This document shows positions 28,550 to 36,524 of a stretch of 64,000 nt of DNA, piece by piece. The DNA is taken from the NCBI RefSeq assembly GCF_900143265.1, contig NZ_FRDJ01000011.1, positions 1-64,000 of the forward strand, written 5' to 3'. This DNA comes from Fervidobacterium gondwanense DSM 13020. GTDB lineage: Bacteria > Thermotogota > Thermotogae > Thermotogales > Fervidobacteriaceae. The notes beneath the pieces are model-generated. The model was not told the origin of the DNA and did no database searches. It saw nothing but the letters and a program-made list of their open reading frames with translations. The position numbers were made by a program, and so were the translations under genes. Numbering within the stretch: the first letter of the stretch is position 1; each line of letters begins with the position of its first letter.

Positions 28550-30559
28550 TTAATCTTTCCAGTTCACTAAGATAACTGCGAACTCGCCGGGTTGGAGGTT
28601 AACTGGTATAGTGTTTCCGAGCTCAAAGCCAAGCTTTCTCTTACCGAACCTTGTTATCAGTCTTACATCTTTGGCTTTGATATCTCTTCCAACTGTCTCT
28701 TTCAGAAATACTTCAACATATTTTTCATGAACAAGATTAAGATTTCCAAGCACAATTGCGCCTATATCTCCTTTCCAGTAGCTGTAGTTAGCGGTTGTGC
28801 CATCTTGATAGCTTAGATAAACATATCTAAATACTCCATCCATAACTTTTTCAATCTCTTCTCTCAATCCCAAGAGCCATCTTAAATAGTTGTACATATC
28901 TTTGCTTGCTTTGTCCCAGTGCATTGCGTAATAGTCGAAGAACGCAAGTTTACCATAGAATTGGTCATCGGGTGGTAGGACTGTCTTACCATAAATGGTG
29001 TTATCTAACCCAAGATTCATCGGTTGTATTTCTTCTATTTCCTGACCGCTGTTGATGTACGGTATAGAATTCGGCGACAAGTACAGTAATGCTGGTGCAA
29101 GGTATTTTAACTTATTTCCATTTTCCCTTGCCACAACCCTCGGAGTGTCTGGTGTTTCACAAGATGCGATGTAAGGAACCTCTAAATTTGGCACTATTTC
29201 TTCTATGAACTTGTAAAATTCACTCGGTCGTGCCGAAGCGTACCAGCTGTTTCCGAGTATACATTCGTACCCTTCACTCTTAGCTTTCTTGTCGTTCTTC
29301 ATTTCAAGTTCTTCTGCAATAAATCCGAATGCTGGGTCAATTGCCTTTGCCGCTGAGATTATCATGTCTTGAAGTTCCGATGGCAATGCATGTCCCATAT
29401 CGATTCTTGCGCCATCTATTCCAAATTTCTTCTGATAAGTTGGTACTATGTTTGCAATATATTCCCACAGCCTTTTGTTTGGCTTCTTGCCTGGAAATTT
29501 GCTTGATTTTATTACGTCGAATAACACATACGGTGGTTGGTCTTTTGAAACGTATTTCTGACTCGCTTCGGGATGGTCGAGGTACAGCCTGAAGAATGTA
29601 ACATCATCCCAAGTCGGTTGCGGGTCATTTACCCAGTCTGAGAAGCCCGGAGGTGTTATTATCCCAAACTCTTTGGCTATATTTGAAAGTATATCTCCTT
29701 CCATCTTCTTAACCTTTTCCCATTTTTCAGGGTCTAATTTATCAGGCGATAACGTGAATTTCTTAAGGTGTTGTTTCACTTCTTCCGAAGAATAAATTAT
29801 TTCAAGGTCTTCTGGGTCTGGAATTTTGAATGGCAGTTCTGGTATGTGAGGTGGCTTATAGTTTGCGACCTCTTCTATCTTTATCCAGTAGAACCAGTCT
29901 GGGTGAGTTTTAATCAAGTCACTATCTCTCGCTGCTGTCCTTGGTATGAAATCAAGGACTACGCGTATTCCAAGCATGTGTGCTGCCTGAACGAGCGCTT
30001 TGAACTGTTCTTCAAGTTTGATGCCTTCCAAGAGAGGATCTGCGTAGCTCTCGTCAAGTTCAACAGGATTCTTGACAGCGTACGGTGAACCAACCTCGCC
30101 TTTCTTAAAAACATCGCTCATCTTTGAAATCGGTAGCATGTACAGAACATTGATGCCCAATTCTTTAAGATATGGGAGCAAGCCTATCATCTTCAAAAAC
30201 GTCCCAGACTCTTTGTAGCCAAAAATGTCCTCCGGTTCGAATGCGCCAAATCCTTTGTGGTTGTAAGCTACTGTTGCTCTTGGCAACGCTCCATACATCT
30301 TTGCCTTTCTGAGCCAACTTGCATCGCTCTCACCGTTGATTTGGGCAAGTGACTTGGAATAATCCAGTCCCTTATCGTTTTCTAAAATCGAATCAATAAC
30401 AGCAGCGAAATATTCGTATGGATCGACAAAGTATCTTCCATCCTTCATGGAAAGCTTTCCAGAATAATTTGAAATAAGCCAGTGTGACGGGATAGCATAA
30501 AGTGTTTTTCCTGTGATTTTCTTTTTCAAATACTTGCTAAGTTCCTTCAATTCTTTCAT
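28550..30559 (-). CDS. GH13-family maltosyltransferase
   Basis: 669 aa from the ATG six bases after GGAGGT; a first ATG two codons earlier touches the ribosome-binding site. The sequence closely follows my recollection of Thermotoga maritima maltosyltransferase (TM0767): YAIPSHWL-type N-terminus, VLDFIPRTAARDSDLI, GARIDMGHALP (catalytic Asp), FIAEELEM (acid/base Glu) and CETPDTPR (third Asp). That enzyme moves maltosyl units between maltodextrins and releases little free sugar. No signal peptide, so it is cytoplasmic and would act on imported maltodextrins or stored glucan. It matches the extracytoplasmic amylase cluster at 55-62 kb, though it is not linked to it. Confidence 0.9.
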   Translation of the reverse strand: MKELKELSKYLKKKITGKTLYAIPSHWLISNYSGKLSMKDGRYFVDPYEYFAAVIDSILENDKGLDYSKSLAQINGESDASWLRKAKMYGALPRATVAYNHKGFGAFEPEDIFGYKESGTFLKMIGLLPYLKELGINVLYMLPISKMSDVFKKGEVGSPYAVKNPVELDESYADPLLEGIKLEEQFKALVQAAHMLGIRVVLDFIPRTAARDSDLIKTHPDWFYWIKIEEVANYKPPHIPELPFKIPDPEDLEIIYSSEEVKQHLKKFTLSPDKLDPEKWEKVKKMEGDILSNIAKEFGIITPPGFSDWVNDPQPTWDDVTFFRLYLDHPEASQKYVSKDQPPYVLFDVIKSSKFPGKKPNKRLWEYIANIVPTYQKKFGIDGARIDMGHALPSELQDMIISAAKAIDPAFGFIAEELEMKNDKKAKSEGYECILGNSWYASARPSEFYKFIEEIVPNLEVPYIASCETPDTPRVVARENGNKLKYLAPALLYLSPNSIPYINSGQEIEEIQPMNLGLDNTIYGKTVLPPDDQFYGKLAFFDYYAMHWDKASKDMYNYLRWLLGLREEIEKVMDGVFRYVYLSYQDGTTANYSYWKGDIGAIVLGNLNLVHEKYVEVFLKETVGRDIKAKDVRLITRFGKRKLGFELGNTIPVNLQPGEFAVILVNWKD

Positions 30560-30605
30560 ACACATACCTCCTATACTTTAGCGTACGCTTCATATCATTC
30601 ACGTA

Positions 30606-30634
30606 TTGACGAGATTCAAGATATATTGTATAAT
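30606..30634 (+). promoter_or_regulatory. Promoter of tRNA-Ser
   Basis: TTGACG (30606-30611), 17-base spacer, TATAAT (30629-30634), 14 bases before the tRNA 5' end. Near-consensus. Confidence 0.85.
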
Positions 30635-30648
30635 CTTTCACGCGGGAC

Positions 30649-30738
30649 GGAGGCGTGTCCGAACTGGCTAAGGAGCCGGTCTTGAAAATCGGTGGTGGTC
30701 AAACCACCGTGTGGGTTCGAGTCCCACCGCCTCCGCCA
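30649..30738 (+). tRNA. tRNA-Ser (anticodon TGA)
   Basis: 90 bases with a long variable arm (GGTGGT/ACCACC). Acceptor GGAGGCG/CGCCTCC, anticodon loop CTTGAAA giving TGA, T loop GGTTCGAGTCC, encoded CCA. It reads TCN serine codons, mainly TCA. Confidence 0.96.
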
Positions 30739-30747
30739 TTTTTTATT

Positions 30748-32064
30748 CTATAGCCTCCTAACTTCACCAGACGCTTCCGCCGCCAATTTTCGCATCTTAT
30801 CATTCAACACTTCGACTTCCTTGTCAAAGTACCAAGCAGACAGCATCAACAAGAAGCCGCAGATAAACCAGAAATACGCACTGACCTCAAGGGCTGCACC
30901 GAGTGTGCCAAGCGCAACAGACATCGAACCTCCAAAAAACCTTCCAATTCCTGTTCCTACGGAATCTGTAAGGTTGAATATAGAGAATATCCTTCCTCTA
31001 TCTTTCGGTTCGTTGACGTTTAAGAGCATCATTTTCACATTAGGACCTGTGTACGAATCCATTGCAGCAGCGATGAAACCGAGCAAGCCGAACGTAAGAA
31101 ACGCTCCCAGTCCGGTTGGGAAGTATGGGTATCGAAACACTAAGACTGTGAAGAAAACCCCGAGAATTGTTGTTATAGCCGAAAGAAGTGGGACAAGCCT
31201 TTTAGACTTCTGGTAAACCTTTTCTCCGACGAATCCACCAATGATGTTACCCGCTATGCTCCCCAATGCAAAGAGCAGGAACATCGTCGTTGCTTGGTTC
31301 AAGTCCATCATTTTTTCCCTTCTGAAAAATTCAATCATGAAATAAGGTATCGCACCCCATGGTACTGTACCGGCGATTCCTTGCAAGAATAACAGCAGAT
31401 TAGTCTTAACTCTCACAAGCTGAGCATAATCTGATAATTTTACATTAGCTACATATTCCGCACTACTTTCAACAAAGCCTTCCTCGTGTGAGCCCCTTTT
31501 CGGTTCTTCCAAATAATTAATTATCAATGGGATTATTATCAAATTAGGTGCGGACACAAGAATAAATGGTATTCTCCAACCAAATATGCCTGCGCTGTAA
31601 CCCGCCACAAGCATACCAACTATACCCCCAACAGTTGAAGCGAGCCCAAGAATCGAAACAACCTTTCCCCTTTCTTTGTGCCCAAACATATCCCCAACAA
31701 GAGAATAAGAAATCGGGAACGAAGCACCAATACCAATACCGGTCAGCACACGCCAGAAGAACAACTGCCCGAAAGTCCCAGATATTGCCGACAACAAACA
31801 AGGAATCTCTCCGACAAGAATCGAAGCGACAAGCAAGGCTTTTCTGTTATATCTATCAGACAAATAACCCCATACAAGGCTGACAAGCGCCCCTACAATG
31901 CTAAAAACACCGCCAACAAGACCGATGTGTGAGTCCGTAACTTTGAATTCCTTTTCTATCATTCCAATAACCGGACTCATTACCATCTGGTCTGCGTTTA
32001 AGATAACTAAGAGCAAAAAAAGAAAAAATACAACTTTTCTTCTATTCTTCATTGATTCATTCAT
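30748..32064 (-). CDS. Major facilitator superfamily transporter
   Basis: 438 aa from the ATG that follows GGGGGGATAGTG; the longest frame starts 14 codons earlier at a GTG. Twelve predicted membrane segments in two halves. The loop 2-3 MFS motif appears as WGYLSDRYNRKALLV and motif C-like glycine patterns occur in helix 5. The overall pattern (ILNADQMVMSPVIGMIEKEF) resembles Spns/ACS-like proton or anion symporters. The substrate cannot be told. A CAAAACTTAGG element identical to one in the ldh promoter lies about 165 bases upstream. Confidence 0.85.
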   Translation of the reverse strand: MNESMKNRRKVVFFLFLLLVILNADQMVMSPVIGMIEKEFKVTDSHIGLVGGVFSIVGALVSLVWGYLSDRYNRKALLVASILVGEIPCLLSAISGTFGQLFFWRVLTGIGIGASFPISYSLVGDMFGHKERGKVVSILGLASTVGGIVGMLVAGYSAGIFGWRIPFILVSAPNLIIIPLIINYLEEPKRGSHEEGFVESSAEYVANVKLSDYAQLVRVKTNLLLFLQGIAGTVPWGAIPYFMIEFFRREKMMDLNQATTMFLLFALGSIAGNIIGGFVGEKVYQKSKRLVPLLSAITTILGVFFTVLVFRYPYFPTGLGAFLTFGLLGFIAAAMDSYTGPNVKMMLLNVNEPKDRGRIFSIFNLTDSVGTGIGRFFGGSMSVALGTLGAALEVSAYFWFICGFLLMLSAWYFDKEVEVLNDKMRKLAAEASGEVRRL

Positions 32065-32549
32065 CACTATCCCCCCATACAAACTATTTGACTTTCTCTC
32101 AGCCACCTGAAGGTAACAGCTTTCACTTCAGAGGCCAGGTTTTCTGTTTAATTTTCAGGTTTTCTGTTTAATTTTAGGAAACTTATCAATATGTGAGTAT
32201 TATCCCCGCACGTTTTAAGAGCTTACACCCTAAGTTTTGTACACTCGCCTTTAAATGTCTCAGATAGACAATAGAAATTTATCTAAGGTTAATTGACCAG
32301 AGGTATTGGTTGTACGCATCACCTGTAAAACTATTGCGCTGTGAAAAAACTTTTCAATTTTCTCAGATACTCATAACAATACCTACGATTTTCGATATTT
32401 TCGGCAGATACAGTTAGTATTATACCACAGCATCCCTATGTTTAACACACTGTGTAAAATAACCAATATTTAATTATATAAGGATAGATTATGTTAAAAT
32501 TTATCATGTAGGGATGCGTGTAATTAAAAGAGAAAAATGGGGGGATAGT
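32065..32549. other. 485-base divergent intergenic region
   Basis: Lies between the divergent MFS and RNase H-like genes. It holds a perfect 20-bp tandem duplication (separate entry), a CCTAAGTTTTG box at 32229-32239 shared with the ldh promoter, and A/T-rich DNA. Possible -10 boxes are TAAAAT near 32496 on the plus strand and GATAAT near 32200 on the minus strand, neither with a good -35. No convincing coding frame. Confidence 0.6.
32136..32175. repeat. Perfect tandem duplication of a 20-bp unit
   Basis: Unit 32136-32155 is repeated exactly at 32156-32175; each copy begins CAGGTTTTCTG and ends TTAATTTT. It lies about 70-110 bases upstream of the MFS start, so it could be a duplicated binding site or a recent slippage event. 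Confidence 0.95.
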
Positions 32550-33620
32550 ATGATAAAGGTTTATACAGATGGGAGCTATAAACATGGACTTGTTGGATAC
32601 GGTTACATGATATTCGACGGGGTCGAACTTGTAGCAAAAAGCGTCACGGTAAGACGTCCGCAGACTTCTCTTAAGAACGTTGAAGGTGAAATATTGGCTG
32701 TCTTAGCAGCCTTTAGGAAACTAAAAGAACTATACCTAAACCTACAAGGGGATACAGTTATAATCGCGTGTGATCTTGAGGAATGCAAGAGGATTTACCA
32801 AGGATTAAATGAAAAAGAGGAAAACGATCACGTCAGTGATGAAGAAAGAAATTTCTTTTCTAAATGTAGAGAATCAGCAAAAGAAATAGTTAGCTCCTTG
32901 AATTGCAGAGTATCATTCGAGACTGTAAAAGGACACGAACATCCAACTCACAACCAACTTGATTCTGCTATTTTTAAGATAATCAATAAACGAGCGGTAA
33001 TTCAAAACAACTTTCAAGAATTAAGAAGTGCACCCAACAGTCAGAATAAATCCGATTTTGCATACATTCCATCGCATATTTTCTCCATACATGAATATGA
33101 ATACCTAAAAGAAGTTTTTACTCTATTAAGAAATACCGATAATTGTTGGAGGGTTTGTGATATAGAAGCAGTGATTGCTGAATCCGGGATAAAATACGAC
33201 AAGGCAAAATCACTTTTGGATAGACCTCTCGAAATTCTTTTGGATGATAGTGTCCGGTATGGGGTTTTGGAAAAGATAGATGACAAGTACAGAGCCAGTG
33301 ATATAAAGGATTTCTTCTACAGAGAAATTAAAAATGTAACACCACAAACCGTTCACAACCCAAGCGATAATGAAAGGAAAAACAGCGTATACGTCCAAGG
33401 ATATAAGAACTTTATTGTTAATATCCTATCGAAAAACCAAAAGGCACTCTCAGCAGAAGAGATAGAGCAAATCACGGTGGAGAAAAACCAAGTCTGGCAA
33501 AGCGAGAAAAGCAAAGAAAAACTAACGTTCGTCCAGTTGCTCGACGTATTAGTGAAAGAAGGCAGGATAAAGAAAATCTCGAAGAACGGCAAGAGTTACT
33601 ACAGATTTAGTCAGAACTAA
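32550..33620 (+). CDS. RNase H-fold protein with C-terminal winged-helix-like region
   Basis: 356 aa from the ATG preceded by GGGGGGAT; the longest frame starts 12 codons earlier. Residues 1-150 are an RNase H domain with all four acidic positions: D7 in KVYTDGSY, E47 in NVEGEILA, D75 in IIACDLEECK and D138 in VKGHEHPTHNQLD. The NVxGE form resembles the viroplasmin-type/type 1 group. Residues about 175-270 and 295-356 are helical with strand pairs (IEAVIAESGIKYDKAKSLL; LLDVLVKEGRIKKISKNGKSYYRF) that look like one or two winged helices. The pairing is unusual and the cellular role is unknown. Single gene, convergent with the DUF5685 gene 5 bases away. Confidence 0.75.
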   Translation: MIKVYTDGSYKHGLVGYGYMIFDGVELVAKSVTVRRPQTSLKNVEGEILAVLAAFRKLKELYLNLQGDTVIIACDLEECKRIYQGLNEKEENDHVSDEERNFFSKCRESAKEIVSSLNCRVSFETVKGHEHPTHNQLDSAIFKIINKRAVIQNNFQELRSAPNSQNKSDFAYIPSHIFSIHEYEYLKEVFTLLRNTDNCWRVCDIEAVIAESGIKYDKAKSLLDRPLEILLDDSVRYGVLEKIDDKYRASDIKDFFYREIKNVTPQTVHNPSDNERKNSVYVQGYKNFIVNILSKNQKALSAEEIEQITVEKNQVWQSEKSKEKLTFVQLLDVLVKEGRIKKISKNGKSYYRFSQN

Positions 33621-33625
33621 ATCTT

Positions 33626-34486
33626 CTATACTTTCTTTGGACAAGTTCTGTTATTTCCCATTAAGATACGCTCTGTCTCGTTGAAAAGTCCTTGGTAAAC
33701 TATATTATCCGTTATGGATTTGTAGCTCTTTATTTCTAACAAATTGTAAGATAAAACAGTATCATCCAGAATGCGGTAGAGAGTTTTTCTAATGTTAGGT
33801 CGCACTCTGTCAACGAATGCGTCAATACTGTCGCCACTATTAAACCCATGCTCAAGAAGGATCGGGTTATAGTTGTTTTTCTTTGCATCCTTTTTGATAT
33901 CATCGAAAGCATCGAGGACGTAAATCCACTTTCCAAGATTATACGCCATATTCTTGAGAACAATCATGTTCATCTCATCAATGCCGTCTATATCTGATAC
34001 AAGTAGTTGCAAAATCCTTCCAAAGACATCGGAAGCCCTTTCAACATTTCCAACTTTATTCTTTTCAAAATCTCTAAGCTCTTTTAATAAACCAACGAGC
34101 TGGTGTTCAAAATCGTTTGAATCATCTGCCCTATGAATCGATTTTGCAAGTAAGAGTTTTACAAAGTTCTTGTCGTCTTCGTAATCATCGATAAGTTTGT
34201 ACTCCAAAAGTTTCAAGAATCTTGTTGCAGCAAAATCTATGTCATCACCAGAAAAGTATTTTACCCTTTTAAGAGTTTCAATGCAGAACTTTTTATTGTA
34301 CCCGTACCTCTTCGCTTTCAAACCGGAAATCACAAGTGCCAAAAAAACTGCATCATATGTGAGAAAGAATTTTGAGATATATTTCATCTTTTGCATACTC
34401 GTACACACACCGCAGTAGAATCCTCTGAATTCGTCAAGTTCTCTTAGTTTCAATTCATACCTCAACGGTTTTACATATCCGAACAT
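33626..34486 (-). CDS. DUF5685-family protein
   Basis: 286 aa from the ATG five bases after GAGGAGTG; the frame extends 20 codons further but would then cross the divergent gene. MFGYVKPLRYELKLRELDEFRGFYCGVC followed by a helical body with acidic patches (GDDIDFAATRFLKLLEYKLIDDYEDD, LGKWIYVLDAFDDIKKDAKKNNYNP) is the pattern I associate with DUF5685. The DAFDD-N and similar Asp clusters recall helical prenyl-synthase-like metal sites, but this is speculation. No signal peptide. In clostridia this family is, as I recall, found next to J-domain proteins with cysteine tails, as here. Confidence 0.72.
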   Translation of the reverse strand: MFGYVKPLRYELKLRELDEFRGFYCGVCTSMQKMKYISKFFLTYDAVFLALVISGLKAKRYGYNKKFCIETLKRVKYFSGDDIDFAATRFLKLLEYKLIDDYEDDKNFVKLLLAKSIHRADDSNDFEHQLVGLLKELRDFEKNKVGNVERASDVFGRILQLLVSDIDGIDEMNMIVLKNMAYNLGKWIYVLDAFDDIKKDAKKNNYNPILLEHGFNSGDSIDAFVDRVRPNIRKTLYRILDDTVLSYNLLEIKSYKSITDNIVYQGLFNETERILMGNNRTCPKKV

Positions 34487-34517
34487 ATGAACACTCCTCT
34501 TAGCTAACATCAAAGCT

Positions 34518-34543
34518 ATTTTATCACTATTTTGTGATATACT
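34518..34543. promoter_or_regulatory. Overlapping divergent extended -10 promoters with inverted repeat
   Basis: Minus strand TGATAAAAT (34518-34526) points to the DUF5685 gene; plus strand TGATATACT (34535-34543) points to the membrane-protein gene. TATCAC-N6-GTGATA (34522-34539) forms an inverted repeat covering both. A single regulator bound here could control both transcripts. -35 boxes are weak on both sides, as expected for extended -10 promoters. Confidence 0.55.
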
Positions 34544-34581
34544 CAAAAAATGAAAGTAACTGGATGCAAGGTGGTGCTTTG

Positions 34582-35178
34582 ATGTCTGCGAAATCTGGAA
34601 TGAAAAACATTGAACGAATAAGAATCATAACCATAAACGGTATGATAAGCGCCTTGTTATTTGTCCTATTGTATGTTGGGCATTTAACTCCAAGTGAATG
34701 GACGGTTCTGATATTGGTCTCATATGGTTGCTACATACCATACCTTTTTGCTGACACATTCTTCTCCGGATTGAGCACCGTTTTGGCTGTCAACATACTT
34801 GGCTATGTATTTATCCCAAGGCTAACGTATGTTATTACTTTCTCATTCATCTCTCTGTACATACCCGTTCGATGGCTTGTCAGAAATAAAAATCCGATAC
34901 TTGGATGGTCAACAAGATATGCGTACTATAACTTTGCATTTTTCGTGTGGCTTAAAATCGAAAGCGCTCTGCTTGGAATAGATATTATAGTTGACACTTC
35001 AAAGTCGATAAATCGTTTGCTTGAAGTATTGTCGATAAACATTCAGATGAGTAATACTTTTGCACTGATTGCAGTAATTGTATTTGGAAATCTCTTTTTC
35101 ACCGCGTATGAAATACTTTTTGAAAAGGTTATGAGATATACTCACAAGTGGATTAAAAGTATTGCAAAGAGAGAATAA
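34582..35178 (+). CDS. Multi-pass membrane protein, unknown function
   Basis: 198 aa from the ATG five bases after AAGGTGGTG; an in-frame upstream ATG would add 16 residues. About five hydrophobic segments (GMISALLFVLLYVGHL, VLILVSYGCYIPYLF, LAVNILGYVFI, YVITFSFISLYIPV, LIAVIVFGNLFFTAY), ending in a basic tail. The arrangement resembles small ECF-type S components or YoaK-like proteins, but I see no family signature. Divergent from DUF5685 and followed by the J-domain gene. Confidence 0.65.
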   Translation: MSAKSGMKNIERIRIITINGMISALLFVLLYVGHLTPSEWTVLILVSYGCYIPYLFADTFFSGLSTVLAVNILGYVFIPRLTYVITFSFISLYIPVRWLVRNKNPILGWSTRYAYYNFAFFVWLKIESALLGIDIIVDTSKSINRLLEVLSINIQMSNTFALIAVIVFGNLFFTAYEILFEKVMRYTHKWIKSIAKRE

Positions 35179-35201
35179 AATTGCTCTAAACTATTACTTC
35201 C

Positions 35202-35218
35202 ATTTTATGTGATAAAAT
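35202..35218 (+). promoter_or_regulatory. Promoter with inverted repeat before the J-domain gene
   Basis: ATTTTAT-GTG-ATAAAAT is a perfect 7-base inverted repeat whose right half is the -10 of an extended promoter, TGATAAAAT (35210-35218). No good -35. The start codon is 41 bases further. Confidence 0.5.
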
Positions 35219-35258
35219 ACTCTTGTAGTCGATTTCCAAATATCAAAGGGGGATTATT

Positions 35259-35627
35259 ATGCGCAGTGTTTTTGAAATATTGAATATACCAGAGGACACT
35301 CCAAAACAAGAAGTTGAAAAAATGTATAAGGAAACTCTCGAAAAATATTCACCTGCAAAATACGAAAACCATCCGCTGAGAAATGTCGCTCAGCAAAGGT
35401 ATGATGAACTTATACGTGCTTACGAGGAATACTCTAAATCGAATAAATCGGAAACTAAAAGTTTTGAAAACGTTTCTCATATACCCCTTGGTTACAGGCC
35501 CGGATACGCCTATTACCGCAGAGGTGGATGCTGCTGTGATAACGATATATTAGAAGCCTTCTGCTGCATTTGGAGCGCAGACACTTGTTGTGAATGTATG
35601 GGCGGAGATTGTGTGAAGTGTATGTGA
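35259..35627 (+). CDS. J-domain-like protein with cysteine-rich C-terminus
   Basis: 122 aa. Residues 1-65 are J-domain-like (VFEILNIPEDTPKQEVEKMYKETLEKYSP, then QQRYDELIRAYEEYSK), but the HPD motif needed to stimulate Hsp70 is absent: the loop reads SPAKYENHPLRN. A Gly/Tyr linker leads to a tail with 12 cysteines in about 36 residues (GGCCCDND, FCCIWSADTCCECMGGDCVKCM). Such a tail could bind metal or be acylated or membrane-tethered. AAAGGGGGAT ribosome-binding site; a terminator follows. Part of the DUF5685 neighbourhood. Confidence 0.75.
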   Translation: MRSVFEILNIPEDTPKQEVEKMYKETLEKYSPAKYENHPLRNVAQQRYDELIRAYEEYSKSNKSETKSFENVSHIPLGYRPGYAYYRRGGCCCDNDILEAFCCIWSADTCCECMGGDCVKCM

Positions 35628-35648
35628 GTGCTTAAAATAAAAGAACAG

Positions 35649-35673
35649 ACGGAGGCATTCCGCCTCCGTTTTT
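35649..35673 (+). terminator. Terminator after the J-domain gene
   Basis: Stem ACGGAGGC/GCCTCCGT with a 5-base loop, followed by TTTTT. It lies between convergent genes; the opposite strand is followed by a poorer T run, so it mainly serves the plus strand. Confidence 0.85.
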
Positions 35674-35691
35674 GCTATCTTTCTATTCACT

Positions 35692-36198
35692 TTAGAAAAG
35701 TGGCTCAAACCCCTGCTGGTTCCAGTATGTCTTCCTTGCCTCGTCGTAAGCTTCAAGCAGTACTTTCTTGTGCCCTTCTTCCCATATTGCTAAGATATTC
35801 AGTATCTTCTTCATCTCTTCGTCTGCTACTTTCTCAGCGCTTTGGCGGTAGAATTTTTCAAAATCTTCTTCAATAAGGTACGCCATTCTCAGTATCGCTA
35901 AGTCGTTCGCCATTTCATCGAGCGTGCCTGTAACAGTTTCGCTTTTTTCCCTTTCTTCGAAGAAGTCACTCTTTGCCATCGCCACTTCCGTGTCTTCGAT
36001 TGTTATTTCTATATTGTTCTGCGCTTTTTTCATAAGTCCTTCAATAAAGTGCACGTGATCATTTTCCATATTAGCAAGGCCTTCTAAGATATCTTTGATG
36101 TCTTTGCTTGAAACCTTTTTTGCCTTCTCTTTGTAGAATTCCCTGCCTTCAATTTCTCTCATTAAAGCAAACCTCAGAATACCGATTATTTTTTCCAT
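35692..36198 (-). CDS. Rubrerythrin-like ferritin-family diiron protein
   Basis: 168 aa four-helix bundle. Diiron ligand pattern: REIEGREFY on helix 1, ENDHVHF on helix 2, EEDFEKFYRQSAE on helix 3 and EEGHKKVL on helix 4 (E-x2-H pairs). It lacks the C-terminal rubredoxin domain of classical rubrerythrin, so it is of the erythrin/sulerythrin-like type. Such proteins reduce peroxide in anaerobes. The CGVC protein gene 40 bases upstream may encode its electron donor. GAGGGGGTG ribosome-binding site. Confidence 0.85.
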   Translation of the reverse strand: MEKIIGILRFALMREIEGREFYKEKAKKVSSKDIKDILEGLANMENDHVHFIEGLMKKAQNNIEITIEDTEVAMAKSDFFEEREKSETVTGTLDEMANDLAILRMAYLIEEDFEKFYRQSAEKVADEEMKKILNILAIWEEGHKKVLLEAYDEARKTYWNQQGFEPLF

Positions 36199-36237
36199 GC
36201 TCTCACCCCCTCGGAAGTTGTGAAGTCTTGGAAATGG

Positions 36238-36522
36238 TTATTCTATTCCAAGTATATCATACATCCGCTGGATATATTCCCTTATTTCATACTCAGAAAA
36301 ATTTCTTGCAAACCTTTTCAGCTCGTTCCCTTCTTCGTCTTGGAAGAGTATCGTCGGTACTGTGAAGACCATGTTTTGACCTGCAACGTCTGGGTTTTGT
36401 ATTACATCTATAACCTCAAGCGGTAGGTTGTAATCCTGAGCAATTCTTTCCATCTTCGGTAAGAACGCGACACACACTCCACATTTGTCGTTTTTAAAAT
36501 ACAAAGCTCTTATCTTTGCCAT
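36238..36522 (-). CDS. Thioredoxin-like protein (CGVC)
   Basis: 94 aa. Strand-helix opening with KCGVCVAFLPKME as the redox site and a cis-Pro in FTVPTILF. Shorter than classical thioredoxin. No signal peptide. Located between pbp2 and the rubrerythrin-like gene; the start is 2 bases after the PBP2 stop, so it probably belongs to the same transcript. Confidence 0.85.
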   Translation of the reverse strand: MAKIRALYFKNDKCGVCVAFLPKMERIAQDYNLPLEVIDVIQNPDVAGQNMVFTVPTILFQDEEGNELKRFARNFSEYEIREYIQRMYDILGIE

Positions 36523-36524
36523 CT

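Noticed and set aside
33612-33650. CAGAACT...AGTTCTG repeat between the RNase H-like and DUF5685 genes as a terminator
   Set aside because: The loop is 25 bases long and holds a stop codon; no T run follows closely.
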